Shown here in pieces: positions 34,199 through 43,745 of a stretch of DNA of 64,000 nucleotides; position 1 is the first letter of the stretch, and each line of letters starts with the position of its first letter. Under the pieces are notes generated by a model that worked only from the letters and a program-made list of their open reading frames with translations, was not told the DNA's origin and searched no databases. The position numbers were made by a program, and so were the translations under genes. Where the stretch lies: assembly GCA_965214015.1 (NCBI GenBank), contig CBDCAS010000020.1, positions 62,001 to 126,000 on the forward strand. The letters are read 5' to 3'. The stretch is from CBDCAS01 sp965214015. Lineage in GTDB: Bacteria; Pseudomonadota; Gammaproteobacteria; Coxiellales; Coxiellaceae.

Positions 34199-36034
34199 AT
34201 GTGTGGAATTGTCGGCGCTATAGCGCAAAAAAACATAGTAGATTTACTAATAACAGGCCTCAAACGCTTGGAATATCGCGGCTATGACTCTGCCGGGTTA
34301 GCCATAATTCCCTCCAACTACCAAAACATTCAGTGTCAACGTGTCATGGGCAAAGTATCAAAACTTGAAGCTGTGCTAAAAACAAAAACATTAGCAGGAC
34401 ATATCGGTATCGCCCATACTCGCTGGGCCACACATGGCAACCCCTCCAAAATCAATGCCCATCCTCATTGTTCCCAAGGTGATGTAGCACTCGTTCATAA
34501 TGGTATTATCGAAAATTATCAGTATTTAAAACAACAATTAATCACACTTGGTTATCAGTTCAACTCAGAAACAGATACAGAAGTCATTGCGCACCTCATT
34601 CATTACTATTTACAACAAAACCATGACCCCATGCATGCTATTCATCAAGCCATATCACAACTTGATGGCACTTATGCCCTAGGGATTATAATCAAGCAAT
34701 TTCCTGAGTACTTATTTGCAGTGCGCTCTGGCAGCCCACTGATTATCGGTTTAGGTGCTGATGCTCATTTTATAGCATCGGATCCTCTAGCCCTTCTCCC
34801 TTTTACACAACGTTTTATCTACTTAAAAGAAGGAGATATTGCAAAGATCACTAGCCATAAAATAGCCATTGAAAACTCAGCAAGCCAGCCTGTTGAACGT
34901 GAAGTCCATCATTCCAAAATTGATATGAGCACCACGAGCAAAGGACCTTATCGCCACTTTATGTTAAAAGAGATTTTCGAACAACCCGAGGCCATCAATA
35001 ATACCTTACAAGAATTTCTTATAAACGATCAGATACTCCTATCTGCCTTTGGCCATCAAGCAGAGTCTACTTTTAAAAAAATAAAACGGATTCGTATTAT
35101 TGCCTGTGGCACCAGCTACCATGCAGGCCTTGTCGCACAGCATTGGTTTGAAAGTTTATCAGGCATTCCATGCCAGGTTGAAATAGCTAGCGAATATCGT
35201 TATCGCCACAGTGTCATTGAACCTGACACACTCTTTATTGCTCTTTCCCAATCTGGTGAAACCGCCGATACCTTAGCAGCATTGTATCAAGCAAAACAAC
35301 AAGGCTATATGGCTACTTTAGCTATTTGTAATGTACCTGAAAGTTCTCTTACCCGCGAAGCAGAGCTCGTATTTATAACACGTGCCGGTGCTGAGGTCGG
35401 TGTTGCCGCTACCAAAACTTTTACAACACAACTGGTCGCCTTATTACTATTATCAATTATGATTGGACAATATCATTGGTTAACCGATAAAAAAATAAAA
35501 GACACGATCAATACATTAAAACAGCTGCCTGAATTAAGTAAAAAAATACTGAGTCTTGACCCTGTACTTAAAACATTAGCAAAACAGTTTGATAAACAAC
35601 AATCGGTTATTTTCCTAGGACGCGGGGAACAATATGCGATTGCTTTAGAAGGGGCACTCAAACTCAAAGAAATCTCCTACCTCCACGCACAAGGTTATCC
35701 AGCAGGTGAATTAAAACACGGACCATTAGCCCTAGTAGATAAAAAGATGGCGATTATTGTGCTTGCTCCTAAGAATCACTTAAGCAACAAGCTAGCCTCC
35801 AATGTGCAAGAGATCCAAGCACGTAAAGGTCAAATTTATATTTTTAGTGACCACCGCCTAGAGTGGGCTCATAAAAAAAACTTGCATATCATTGATATGC
35901 CAATCGTACCAGAAATATTAAGTCCCATACTCTATGTGATGCCATTACAACTTTTGTCCTACCATATTGCAGCATTAAAAGGCACTAATATTGATCAACC
36001 TCGCAACTTAGCCAAATCAGTTACGGTTGAATAG
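34199..36034 (+). CDS. glmS: glutamine-fructose-6-phosphate aminotransferase
   Basis: The start is ATG 34199, giving M-C-G-I-V-G-A: Cys2 must become the N-terminal nucleophile of the glutaminase domain, so the longer in-frame start at 34127 is excluded. The 611-residue protein has GYDSAGLA, H-T-R-W-A-T-H-G, H-N-G-I-I-E-N and two SIS domains (ACGTSYHAG, LSQSGETADTLAAL, E-L-K-H-G-P). The tail ends L-A-K-S-V-T-V-E, as in the family. It makes glucosamine-6-phosphate for UDP-GlcNAc. Its end overlaps the convergent protease-like gene by 14 bases. Confidence 0.97.
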   Translation: MCGIVGAIAQKNIVDLLITGLKRLEYRGYDSAGLAIIPSNYQNIQCQRVMGKVSKLEAVLKTKTLAGHIGIAHTRWATHGNPSKINAHPHCSQGDVALVHNGIIENYQYLKQQLITLGYQFNSETDTEVIAHLIHYYLQQNHDPMHAIHQAISQLDGTYALGIIIKQFPEYLFAVRSGSPLIIGLGADAHFIASDPLALLPFTQRFIYLKEGDIAKITSHKIAIENSASQPVEREVHHSKIDMSTTSKGPYRHFMLKEIFEQPEAINNTLQEFLINDQILLSAFGHQAESTFKKIKRIRIIACGTSYHAGLVAQHWFESLSGIPCQVEIASEYRYRHSVIEPDTLFIALSQSGETADTLAALYQAKQQGYMATLAICNVPESSLTREAELVFITRAGAEVGVAATKTFTTQLVALLLLSIMIGQYHWLTDKKIKDTINTLKQLPELSKKILSLDPVLKTLAKQFDKQQSVIFLGRGEQYAIALEGALKLKEISYLHAQGYPAGELKHGPLALVDKKMAIIVLAPKNHLSNKLASNVQEIQARKGQIYIFSDHRLEWAHKKNLHIIDMPIVPEILSPILYVMPLQLLSYHIAALKGTNIDQPRNLAKSVTVE

Positions 36035-39000
36035 GGGGGGGCGACAAATCAGGCAAACGGCGATTCTGTGAGTATGTGTTACAAAAAAATTGGCTGGCAT
36101 ACTTTACACCTCGCACCCCATTATAAGATGCGAGCACGCCACCACCTACGCTACCAACTAAGCCAGTAGAAAGTGCCGCAGCACCTGAGGAAAACGCCAC
36201 AACAGAAGCTAATTTAAGCGGAATAGCAAGCGGGATCCCAACCCCTGTTAAGATTAATCCAACGCCAGCAATGATACCAAGTACACCAAGAAAACTCAGC
36301 ATAGCACCTGCTACTATTTTTCCAATATGAGGCTCGCCATTCCTGATTTTTTGGGTAAGCTGAAAGTAGTTTTTCATTAAATTAGAATCGAAATTTTTTC
36401 TGCATAACTGTTTTGTCATACTTATCACTTTAATCAACTCATTATATTGATCCAGCGCCTCTGCTTGCTTATGCGCTTCTTTTAATCCTTTTATTGTATC
36501 GGGTGTCTGCAAGCTTTCTTTCGCTTGCCGCACTGCACAAAGCAAGTTTCGAGCAGCTTCTACTAAAGCGTACTTTTTACTTTCAGCATCAGTACTCTTA
36601 CTTTCTGTACCTTGACTTTTGCTATTAGCATTAATTATTTCCTGAAGGTTTGTAGACTCTTTTTTGTAAATATGTTCTAAAAGGTACTCTAGACATTTCA
36701 TCTGACACTCTACAAGCTCTCTGCTACTTTGATCAGAAACGCTTCCTGCAAAATTCTCTACTAATTGCTTTAATTGATAATGAGTAAAAATGGTATTTAT
36801 AAATTCTTGAGATAGACTGATATTTGATTCTTTTTTCAATAATAATTTTAAATTATTAATATTTCCAAGCTTTAGTGCTTCTAAGAGCTGTGACTGTGTA
36901 GAATCTGATTGAGGCGCCCTCTCCTGCAATGGATCTGAACTAGAATTCATTAATACATTTAAATGTTGAGATTCAGATTGTGCACCCAATTGGCTTTCTT
37001 GCTGACCCTGTGACTCTTGCTCTTCCATTACTAAAGATGTGATGCTGTCAACATCATCGTTTACTGCAGGTGGAGCACTTTGGGATGTGTGTGAAACAAG
37101 CTCTTTTTCCCCTGCCATATTTTCAGAATTGGCTGTGCTATTTTTCGAAGGACTTGATACTGCCGAAGATGAGCTAGGTTCAACTGAAGTTGGCACGCTT
37201 TTTTGTTGATCTGCGATATGTTCGTTTGATGAATAGGTAGCAGAAGAACTTGTATCCTCAGGAACTTCCTTGTTTATAATCTCATGCACGATATCATATA
37301 ATTTGTTTACCCCTGAACAACTACATAATCGCTCTATGTCATTATTAGCAGGCAAGTCGTCTTTTATATCCGTTAATACACCTTTTGCTGCAAGATAACC
37401 ACAACTCCAAACATCCTGTTGTAGACCAACACTTCTAATATCATAATCTACTTTATATCCTGGAAAAGCTTTAAAATTACCGTCAGTATATTCAACAGCT
37501 TTGTTAAAAATATCTTTAACTTCATCACACTCTTTTTGATTGATGACATAACTATCACGATAATAAATACTAACTTTTTTATTATTAGTATCAACTGAAA
37601 ATATTGCATAAACCCAGTGACTATTATTAATATTGAGTATAAATGGCACTTTATAAATTTCTATCTTTTTATCTTCGTTGTATCGACGTGCAAAATGTAA
37701 TTCATTTCCGATATTAGTAGAATTCATATCTTTAATAGTAATGTAATTCTTCGGAATACTTAAATTAGTGAATAATTTTTTTAAATCTGAGTCTTTTAAC
37801 CATTTTATTTGAGGATTACTAAGCAAATGATCTGTTTCAGCAGATAACGCTTCACACGGCATTTTTAGGTCTATTTGTAAATTAAAATCCTGTGTAGTAG
37901 CTATTGTGCTATCCTTTGCAATATCTTCGTCAATCAATGATTCAGTAGAAATATTATCTTCATGCTGACTATCTTTAATATTACTAATTATAGATAGTAA
38001 TTCATTTTTATTATCTCTAGCTAGTACAATATTGCCATTTTCAATCAAATTAATTAAATTTTCACAGAGATTTTGGTGAAATTTAGATACACACTCCAGA
38101 GAAATTTTTACCTGTTTGTAAGAATTTTTTGGAATTAATTTTTGAAAAAAACCAACCAATTGATTTTCATATAATTCATTTATACACGATATAACAGTTT
38201 TCAATTGTGCTTCACAAGATTTAGTATTTTCAATCAATTCCATAAAGAAATATTCACGATACTTAACCACCTTTCCTATAGATTTTATAATCGTTGGTAA
38301 ATTTTCTTCCCCAAAAAAATTAATTAAATCAGCAACAAAAAATGGGGGATCAAATTGATCACCTTCTTTGTCTTGAAGCTTTTTAATGACTTCTATCTGT
38401 AAATTATCAATATTTTTTATAGTATCTGTTGTTATGCCTGCTTCATCAAATTTATTAGTTTTTACTAAATATTTCGCGGGTACCTCTCCTGTCAATATAG
38501 CAGGAGAATCTAAGTAATTAATAGAAGTTCTACTTGCATACTCTTTACTATTTGAGCGTGCTTTATCCTTTTCAAGAACTTTTTCATACACTGGCGATGT
38601 AAACAAACCAACATTAAAAGAGGTTGCATTGTCATTTCTATGAACTATGGGATATCCTTCAGTATGTTGAAGTAAAAATTGACGCAGATACCATGCACCA
38701 CTACCTGTGGAAATAGGGACAGAACATTCAGGAGTGATCTTCTCCTTATTCTGCCATGGTTCTTTTTTACCAGAGGGAAAATGTGAAAATAGAGACAACT
38801 TATTACTTAAATTTTCTTGATTATTATCAAGTAGCAGTTTTCTAAGAAATTTTACTTCTGCTACTTGAAAAAAAGTTTTCTTTTTTGATTTTTTCACCTT
38901 ATTAAACAAATCTTTACATTTACCTTCATTCCAACCTACTAACTGAACTAATTTATATTTATCATTACCTAATGATTTTAATTCATCCAAATTTTCTTCC

Positions 39001-39863
39001 GTAAAATTTTTAAGAGCATAAATTTTATCGTTTAGCCCAATTTTCTTAAGATACTGTAAACACTTATTAAATATATTAGAAAGATTTTCAATATCTAAAT
39101 CATCATCTTTTGATAAATAAAATAGTGTTTTAGATATATTGTGCAGTACTCCAATCTTTCCTATAATAGCTACACTGATCAACTGTTTTATAGCGTCCTT
39201 ATCATTGTTTTTGATAGCATAATCTTTGCAATAATCAATTATTTTTTGGTAGAATGGTGCTATTATCTCACTAGGTTTTGCGACAAAGAGGATATCTAGA
39301 CTATCTTGTAATTTTTTATCTGAATGCCCAACGCTATTAGCGACCTCTCTCAATGCTTTTTGTCTTTTATTGCTCTTAAAGGAAATAAAGCCGAGTCGCT
39401 CTCTTAATCTCACTATCAAAGAATCTTGTGCGCTCTCGCAAATAGACGGAATCATGAGCTTTTCGCTTAAACTCGGATTCATTCTATCAAGGATGCTCTT
39501 TAGTAATGCAGCATCCTTTATATCAAAGTTAGTTTGCTTATACTGATCATTGTTTTTGTCCAATGATTCAATAATGTTAAATAGCTTTTTATACTGATCA
39601 GAATAAGATGAATCGGATTTTATTAATTGTTGTAGCGTCTGCAGATCTTGAGTGTCAAAATTCACTAACAATGAACACGTGTTGAATGTTTTCAAAAGTG
39701 CTCTAATGTCTTTTATATCGAGTAATTTGATACACTCTACTTGTTGACTAGAATCACAGTCAAGCAAATACTGTATAATTTCTGAATATGATTTACTATG
39801 AACTAATTTCTCAAATTTAGAGATATTATCTTTTAAATTGTTAATATCTTTTGTTGCAGTCAT
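36021..39863 (-). CDS. large protein with Ulp1/C48-type cysteine protease domain and hydrophobic C-terminus; candidate host-directed effector
   Basis: The 1280-residue protein has no signal peptide. Residues 1 to about 380 are helical and charged, and about 385-485 form an unassigned globular region (GSGAWYLRQFLLQH ... AILTGEVPAKYL). Residues about 700-850 match a clan CE protease: His749 in N-S-H-W-V-Y-A-I-F, Asp770 in Y-R-D-S-Y, Gln815 and Cys821 in Q-Q-D-V-W-S-C-G-Y. The Gln sits six before the Cys, as in Ulp1. A Ser/Gln-rich linker (about 868-990), a possible ankyrin-like pair and a helical part follow. Residues about 1183-1248 hold two Gly-rich hydrophobic segments. Such domains cleave ubiquitin, SUMO or NEDD8, which bacteria lack. 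Host targeting is inferred. Confidence 0.75.
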   Translation of the reverse strand: MTATKDINNLKDNISKFEKLVHSKSYSEIIQYLLDCDSSQQVECIKLLDIKDIRALLKTFNTCSLLVNFDTQDLQTLQQLIKSDSSYSDQYKKLFNIIESLDKNNDQYKQTNFDIKDAALLKSILDRMNPSLSEKLMIPSICESAQDSLIVRLRERLGFISFKSNKRQKALREVANSVGHSDKKLQDSLDILFVAKPSEIIAPFYQKIIDYCKDYAIKNNDKDAIKQLISVAIIGKIGVLHNISKTLFYLSKDDDLDIENLSNIFNKCLQYLKKIGLNDKIYALKNFTEENLDELKSLGNDKYKLVQLVGWNEGKCKDLFNKVKKSKKKTFFQVAEVKFLRKLLLDNNQENLSNKLSLFSHFPSGKKEPWQNKEKITPECSVPISTGSGAWYLRQFLLQHTEGYPIVHRNDNATSFNVGLFTSPVYEKVLEKDKARSNSKEYASRTSINYLDSPAILTGEVPAKYLVKTNKFDEAGITTDTIKNIDNLQIEVIKKLQDKEGDQFDPPFFVADLINFFGEENLPTIIKSIGKVVKYREYFFMELIENTKSCEAQLKTVISCINELYENQLVGFFQKLIPKNSYKQVKISLECVSKFHQNLCENLINLIENGNIVLARDNKNELLSIISNIKDSQHEDNISTESLIDEDIAKDSTIATTQDFNLQIDLKMPCEALSAETDHLLSNPQIKWLKDSDLKKLFTNLSIPKNYITIKDMNSTNIGNELHFARRYNEDKKIEIYKVPFILNINNSHWVYAIFSVDTNNKKVSIYYRDSYVINQKECDEVKDIFNKAVEYTDGNFKAFPGYKVDYDIRSVGLQQDVWSCGYLAAKGVLTDIKDDLPANNDIERLCSCSGVNKLYDIVHEIINKEVPEDTSSSATYSSNEHIADQQKSVPTSVEPSSSSAVSSPSKNSTANSENMAGEKELVSHTSQSAPPAVNDDVDSITSLVMEEQESQGQQESQLGAQSESQHLNVLMNSSSDPLQERAPQSDSTQSQLLEALKLGNINNLKLLLKKESNISLSQEFINTIFTHYQLKQLVENFAGSVSDQSSRELVECQMKCLEYLLEHIYKKESTNLQEIINANSKSQGTESKSTDAESKKYALVEAARNLLCAVRQAKESLQTPDTIKGLKEAHKQAEALDQYNELIKVISMTKQLCRKNFDSNLMKNYFQLTQKIRNGEPHIGKIVAGAMLSFLGVLGIIAGVGLILTGVGIPLAIPLKLASVVAFSSGAAALSTGLVGSVGGGVLASYNGVRGVKYASQFFCNTYSQNRRLPDLSPPPIQP
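36034..36041. repeat. G8 homopolymer at the glmS / protease-like gene junction
   Basis: Eight G residues begin at the last base of the glmS TAG stop. On the minus strand they encode the Pro run in S-P-P-P-I-Q-P, six residues from the end of the 1280-residue protein. Slippage would change only its last few residues, so any effect is probably minor. Confidence 0.7.
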
Positions 39864-40169
39864 ATTTTCTTTTAATGTATAGAATCTACACTTTTTATTA
39901 AAACAAAATTATATTAAATTAATATTAAATTTTACAAGATAAGTCCTAAAATTGACTATCAGCTTACTCTAAAATTTTAATTGTACATTCTATCTTTAAA
40001 AGACAAAAACTAGAGGAACATTGTAATGAAATGATTAAACTTAAAAAATCCTTATTCTAAAAGATAGCGATTTTCTTATGTGATTGAGTCATTTTTTAGA
40101 TAAGATATTTTTTAAAAATCAGTCAATTAACACTATTACAGAGCTGGATGATATATCTACCACCTACCT
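39864..40169. other. 306-base very AT-rich intergenic region
   Basis: No reading frame or RNA gene is apparent. It contains the PmrA-like hexamer pair at 39913-39929 and must hold the promoter of the 1280-residue protein at its left end. A/T content is visibly higher than elsewhere in the window, matching the composition of the protease-like gene itself. Confidence 0.6.
39913..39929 (-). promoter_or_regulatory. PmrA-box-like hexamer pair upstream of the protease-like gene
   Basis: On the minus strand, TTTAAT-ATTAA-TTTAAT fits YTTAAK-N5-YTTAAK. The first half, TTTAATATT, also resembles the extended Legionella/Coxiella PmrA element. It lies 50 bases before the start codon; a TATACA -10-like stretch lies between. 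AT-rich context makes chance matches likely. Confidence 0.35.
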
Positions 40170-40655
40170 CTAATTCAGATACCAAAAACTAAAATTCAGT
40201 AGACTAGCAAAAATAACCCAAACAAAATAAGGGCTTAGTAACCAGGTAATAGATCTATTTTTCGGGTATGAAAAGATAAGAGTTAATAATATAAAAAATA
40301 ACAATAAAAGGATATCGACTAATGCCCAGCCTATTTGATGCGCTCCAAAAAATAGTAAAGACCAAGAAACATTTAAAATAAGTTGTACAAGATAGCAATA
40401 AAAAGCCCCTCGCATCGACTGCCTATTGACCCACAACAGCCCACCACTAATACCAATCAATATATACAATACAGTCCATACAGGACCGAACCACTCATTA
40501 GGCGGCGTGAAAAATGGTTTTTCAAGTATTTCATACCATGATGGTATAGAATGGGCGCTGATCCATCCCAAAAAGAAAGACAGTGTTAGACACACTAAAA
40601 CTCCTATTACACAGGATCCCACTGTATTTTTTAAAGATATTTGTTTCAAGCTCAC
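40170..40655 (-). CDS. tspO: TspO/MBR-family membrane protein
   Basis: The 161-residue protein has five membrane helices and the family motif between helices 1 and 2: PSWYEILEKPFFTPPNEWFG, followed by PVWTVLYILIG. W-S-L-L-F-F-G-A-H and the C-terminal YFVWVIFASLLN are also typical. TspO proteins bind porphyrins and cholesterol-like ligands and are linked to stress and tetrapyrrole handling. It follows polA on the same strand, separated by a 157-base gap with a strong inverted repeat. Confidence 0.93.
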   Translation of the reverse strand: MSLKQISLKNTVGSCVIGVLVCLTLSFFLGWISAHSIPSWYEILEKPFFTPPNEWFGPVWTVLYILIGISGGLLWVNRQSMRGAFYCYLVQLILNVSWSLLFFGAHQIGWALVDILLLLFFILLTLIFSYPKNRSITWLLSPYFVWVIFASLLNFSFWYLN

Positions 40656-40736
40656 TGCCCTCCTATTCCCTATTTATCAAAGTCCAAAAATTCGTACCTA
40701 TTTACATGGCTTCTCCTAGCTATAAAACGTGTTGAA

Positions 40737-40770
40737 TGAGCTAATGAACTGTTTTGTTCATTAGAACTCA
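40737..40770 (-). repeat. strong inverted repeat between polA and tspO
   Basis: CTAATGAAC (40741-40749) and GTTCATTAG (40756-40764) form a perfect 9-base stem with a 6-base loop. It is extended by TGAG/CTCA (40737-40740, 40767-40770) past a 2-base bulge. It may end polA transcription or serve as an operator for tspO, 82 bases away. There is no U-run on the polA strand. Confidence 0.55.
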
Positions 40771-40812
40771 ATCTCCATATTATTGCTTCAGATAAGCTCA
40801 TGTAAACAGACC

Positions 40813-43497
40813 CTAGTGAGCTTCATCCCAATTCTTACCAACACCGATATCTACAATTAAAGGCGTGGTCAGTTGAGCGGCCCCTTCCATAGCCTGTTTA
40901 ATCTTAACGATCGCCTGATCTACTACTTTATGAGCTACCTCAAAAACCAACTCATCATGCACTTGCATGATCATAGTAACATCTGCACGAGCACGCTCTA
41001 GCCATTGATCAACACGAATCATGGCTAACTTAATAATATCAGCTGCAGTACCTTGTAGTGGAGCATTAATCGCAGCACGTTCAGCTGCCTTACGACGTGT
41101 TATATTTTTAGACTGGATATCAGGAATAAACAGCCTACGACCAAATAATGTTTCAACATAACCCTTTTTAGCAGCCTGCTCTCTCGTTGCTTCCATATAA
41201 TCATGGATCTTGGGGTAGCTTGAAAAGTAGGTATCGATATATTGCTGTGCTTGTTGACGAGAGATTCCCAATTGTTTTGATAAACCAAAGGCAGACATCC
41301 CATACATTAAACCAAAATTAATCGCTTTGGCGCGGCGACGCTGGAGCGAACTCACTTTAGCCACATCAACACCAAAGACTTCCGAGGCAGTAGAGGCATG
41401 CACATCGAGATCATGCTCAAAGGCATGTAATAATCCAGGATCCTGAGAGTAATGTGCGATAATACGCAGCTCAATTTGCGAATAATCAGCCGCGATGATT
41501 CGATAACCACGAGGCGCTATAAAGGCTTGTCTTATTTTTCGACCTTCTTCGGTTCGAATAGGAATATTTTGTAAATTAGGATCCTTGGAGGCTAGACGTC
41601 CTGTCGAGGTTCCTGTTTGAATATAGTTGGTATGAATCCGACCTGTCTTAGCATTGATCTGTTTTGGTAACTTATCAGTATAGGTTGATTTCAACTTACT
41701 ATAACTACGATATTCTAAGATCAACTTAGGCACTGGATAATCAGCTGACAATGTCTGCATCACTTCCTCAGCTGTCGATGCTTGCCCAGAAGGGGTTTTT
41801 TTTAAAACAGGAATCTTTAACCGATCAAATAAAATCTCACGCAACTGTTTGGGAGAATCAATATTAAACGTTTCACCCGTTATAGCGTAAATTTTATTTT
41901 TAAGATGCGTGATTCGGCGCTGTAAGCTGCTAGTTTGTTTTTTTAAAAGCTCTACATTAATTAAAACACCATGACACTCCATCTTGGCTAAAATTGGGAT
42001 CAATGGCCACTCTATTTCTTTTAATATTTTTTCAAAACAGCGTTCTTTTTTATAAAGTGGTTCAAAATGATGATGTAGCTGCAAGGCAATATCAGCGTCT
42101 TCAGCGGCATAAGGCCCTGCTTCCTCTAGCATTACATCACTAAAATTCTTCTGTTGGGCACCACGACCTACGACCTCTGTATACTTAATCGTAGTGTGAT
42201 TCAAATGGGTTAATGCCAGCGTATCCAAATCATGCCGTGAACCTGTAGAACGCATTACATAGGACTCTAGCAAGGTATCCCATAAAATCGCCTTAACTTG
42301 AAGCCCTGCATTGCTAAGGATTTTATAATCATACTTTAGATTTTGGCCGATAATAATTTGCTGCGTATTGCCCAGTAAAGGCTTCAATTGATTAAATACC
42401 CATGATTGTTTTAACTGTTTAGGCACACCTGGGTAATGATGTGCTATGGGCACATAAGCGGCTTCACCAGCCTTGATTGCAAAAGAGATCCCTACAAGTT
42501 TTGCCTCCATTGGGTCTAAACTTGTCGTTTCTGTATCTAATGAAAAATACTTCACCTTTTTTAATCGAGCAAGCCATTGTTCAAAATCAGCCTGTGATAA
42601 AATAAGCGAATAAGAAGTACTAGGGCATTGCTTCGTTGATTTTTTGGGAGCATCAATATCTGCCAGCCACCGATTAAATTCAAGTTCAGTAAACAAAGCT
42701 CTAAGAGTAGCCGTATCCTGCTTATGCAACACGAGCTCTTTTAGTGACACTGCTACAGTGACATCGCACCGGATCGTTACCAGAGTACGTGATAGATCCA
42801 AGTTTTTGATATGGTCTCGTAAATTCTCACCGACTTTGCCTTTAATAGTCTTAGCATTCTCAATAATTGCCTCCAAACTCCCATACTCATTAAGCCACTT
42901 GGCAGCTGTCTTAGGGCCTACCTTGGGGACTCCTGGAATATTATCACTGACATCACCGACTAAAGTGAGGTAATCCACGATCTGCTCAGGCAACACACCA
43001 AATTTTGCTAGAACACCCTTTGGATCTAAAGATTGGTCAGTCATGGTATTGATTAAAGTGACACGATCATTGACTAACTGCGCCATATCTTTATCACTGG
43101 TAGAGATCAAAACATCAACCCCTTGCTCCACCATACGCTTTGTTAAGGTACCAATCACATCATCAGCTTCAACACCTTGTTCAACAATCAACGGAAAACC
43201 CAGCGCTTTTATTGCACTGAACAAAGGCTGAATTTGTTCACCTAGCTCCTCTGGCATCGCTTTGCGGTTGGCTTTATAGTCTGAGAAAAGGTCATGACGA
43301 AATGTAGTACCTTTCGGATCAAAAACAACTGCAATATGCTCTGGATTATAATCTTTCAGCAACTTACGAAGCATATTTAACACACCATAAACAGCACCGG
43401 TGGGTCTGCCTTGAGAGTTCATTAAAGGCGGCAAGGCATGATAAGCACGAAAGAGATAAGAAGAACCATCTACAAGAATCAAAGGGGATTTTTTCAT
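40813..43497 (-). CDS. polA: DNA polymerase I
   Basis: The 894-residue protein has all three domains. These are the 5' nuclease (LILVDGSSYLFRAYHALPPL ... GVEADDVIGTLT), a 3'-5' exonuclease with the intact acidic motif L-D-T-E-T at about residue 320, and the polymerase (IIAADYSQIELRIIAHYSQD, RRRAKAINFGLMYGMSAFGL, M-Q-V-H-D-E-L-V-F-E). Proofreading should therefore be active, unlike in some intracellular bacteria where the exonuclease site is lost. It functions in Okazaki processing and repair. Confidence 0.97.
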   Translation of the reverse strand: MKKSPLILVDGSSYLFRAYHALPPLMNSQGRPTGAVYGVLNMLRKLLKDYNPEHIAVVFDPKGTTFRHDLFSDYKANRKAMPEELGEQIQPLFSAIKALGFPLIVEQGVEADDVIGTLTKRMVEQGVDVLISTSDKDMAQLVNDRVTLINTMTDQSLDPKGVLAKFGVLPEQIVDYLTLVGDVSDNIPGVPKVGPKTAAKWLNEYGSLEAIIENAKTIKGKVGENLRDHIKNLDLSRTLVTIRCDVTVAVSLKELVLHKQDTATLRALFTELEFNRWLADIDAPKKSTKQCPSTSYSLILSQADFEQWLARLKKVKYFSLDTETTSLDPMEAKLVGISFAIKAGEAAYVPIAHHYPGVPKQLKQSWVFNQLKPLLGNTQQIIIGQNLKYDYKILSNAGLQVKAILWDTLLESYVMRSTGSRHDLDTLALTHLNHTTIKYTEVVGRGAQQKNFSDVMLEEAGPYAAEDADIALQLHHHFEPLYKKERCFEKILKEIEWPLIPILAKMECHGVLINVELLKKQTSSLQRRITHLKNKIYAITGETFNIDSPKQLREILFDRLKIPVLKKTPSGQASTAEEVMQTLSADYPVPKLILEYRSYSKLKSTYTDKLPKQINAKTGRIHTNYIQTGTSTGRLASKDPNLQNIPIRTEEGRKIRQAFIAPRGYRIIAADYSQIELRIIAHYSQDPGLLHAFEHDLDVHASTASEVFGVDVAKVSSLQRRRAKAINFGLMYGMSAFGLSKQLGISRQQAQQYIDTYFSSYPKIHDYMEATREQAAKKGYVETLFGRRLFIPDIQSKNITRRKAAERAAINAPLQGTAADIIKLAMIRVDQWLERARADVTMIMQVHDELVFEVAHKVVDQAIVKIKQAMEGAAQLTTPLIVDIGVGKNWDEAH

Positions 43498-43745
43498 AGT
43501 TTTGTCTTCAAAAAACGTTAATCCACACAGTTTAGTCTGGCCAACACACCAAGGTCTCTGGCTGTACTAATAAAACATAAAAAGCACCACTTATACTCAA
43601 TATGCGTAAAAAGAAAAGCGTATCACGATACAGAGACCTATTTTTCAAATTTTTTATGCGAACATGAGCAAGACAGTATATCATGTCTACCAACTTAACC
43701 TATTTGAATAACGAATCTGTACTGCAATTGACTATAAAATAAACT

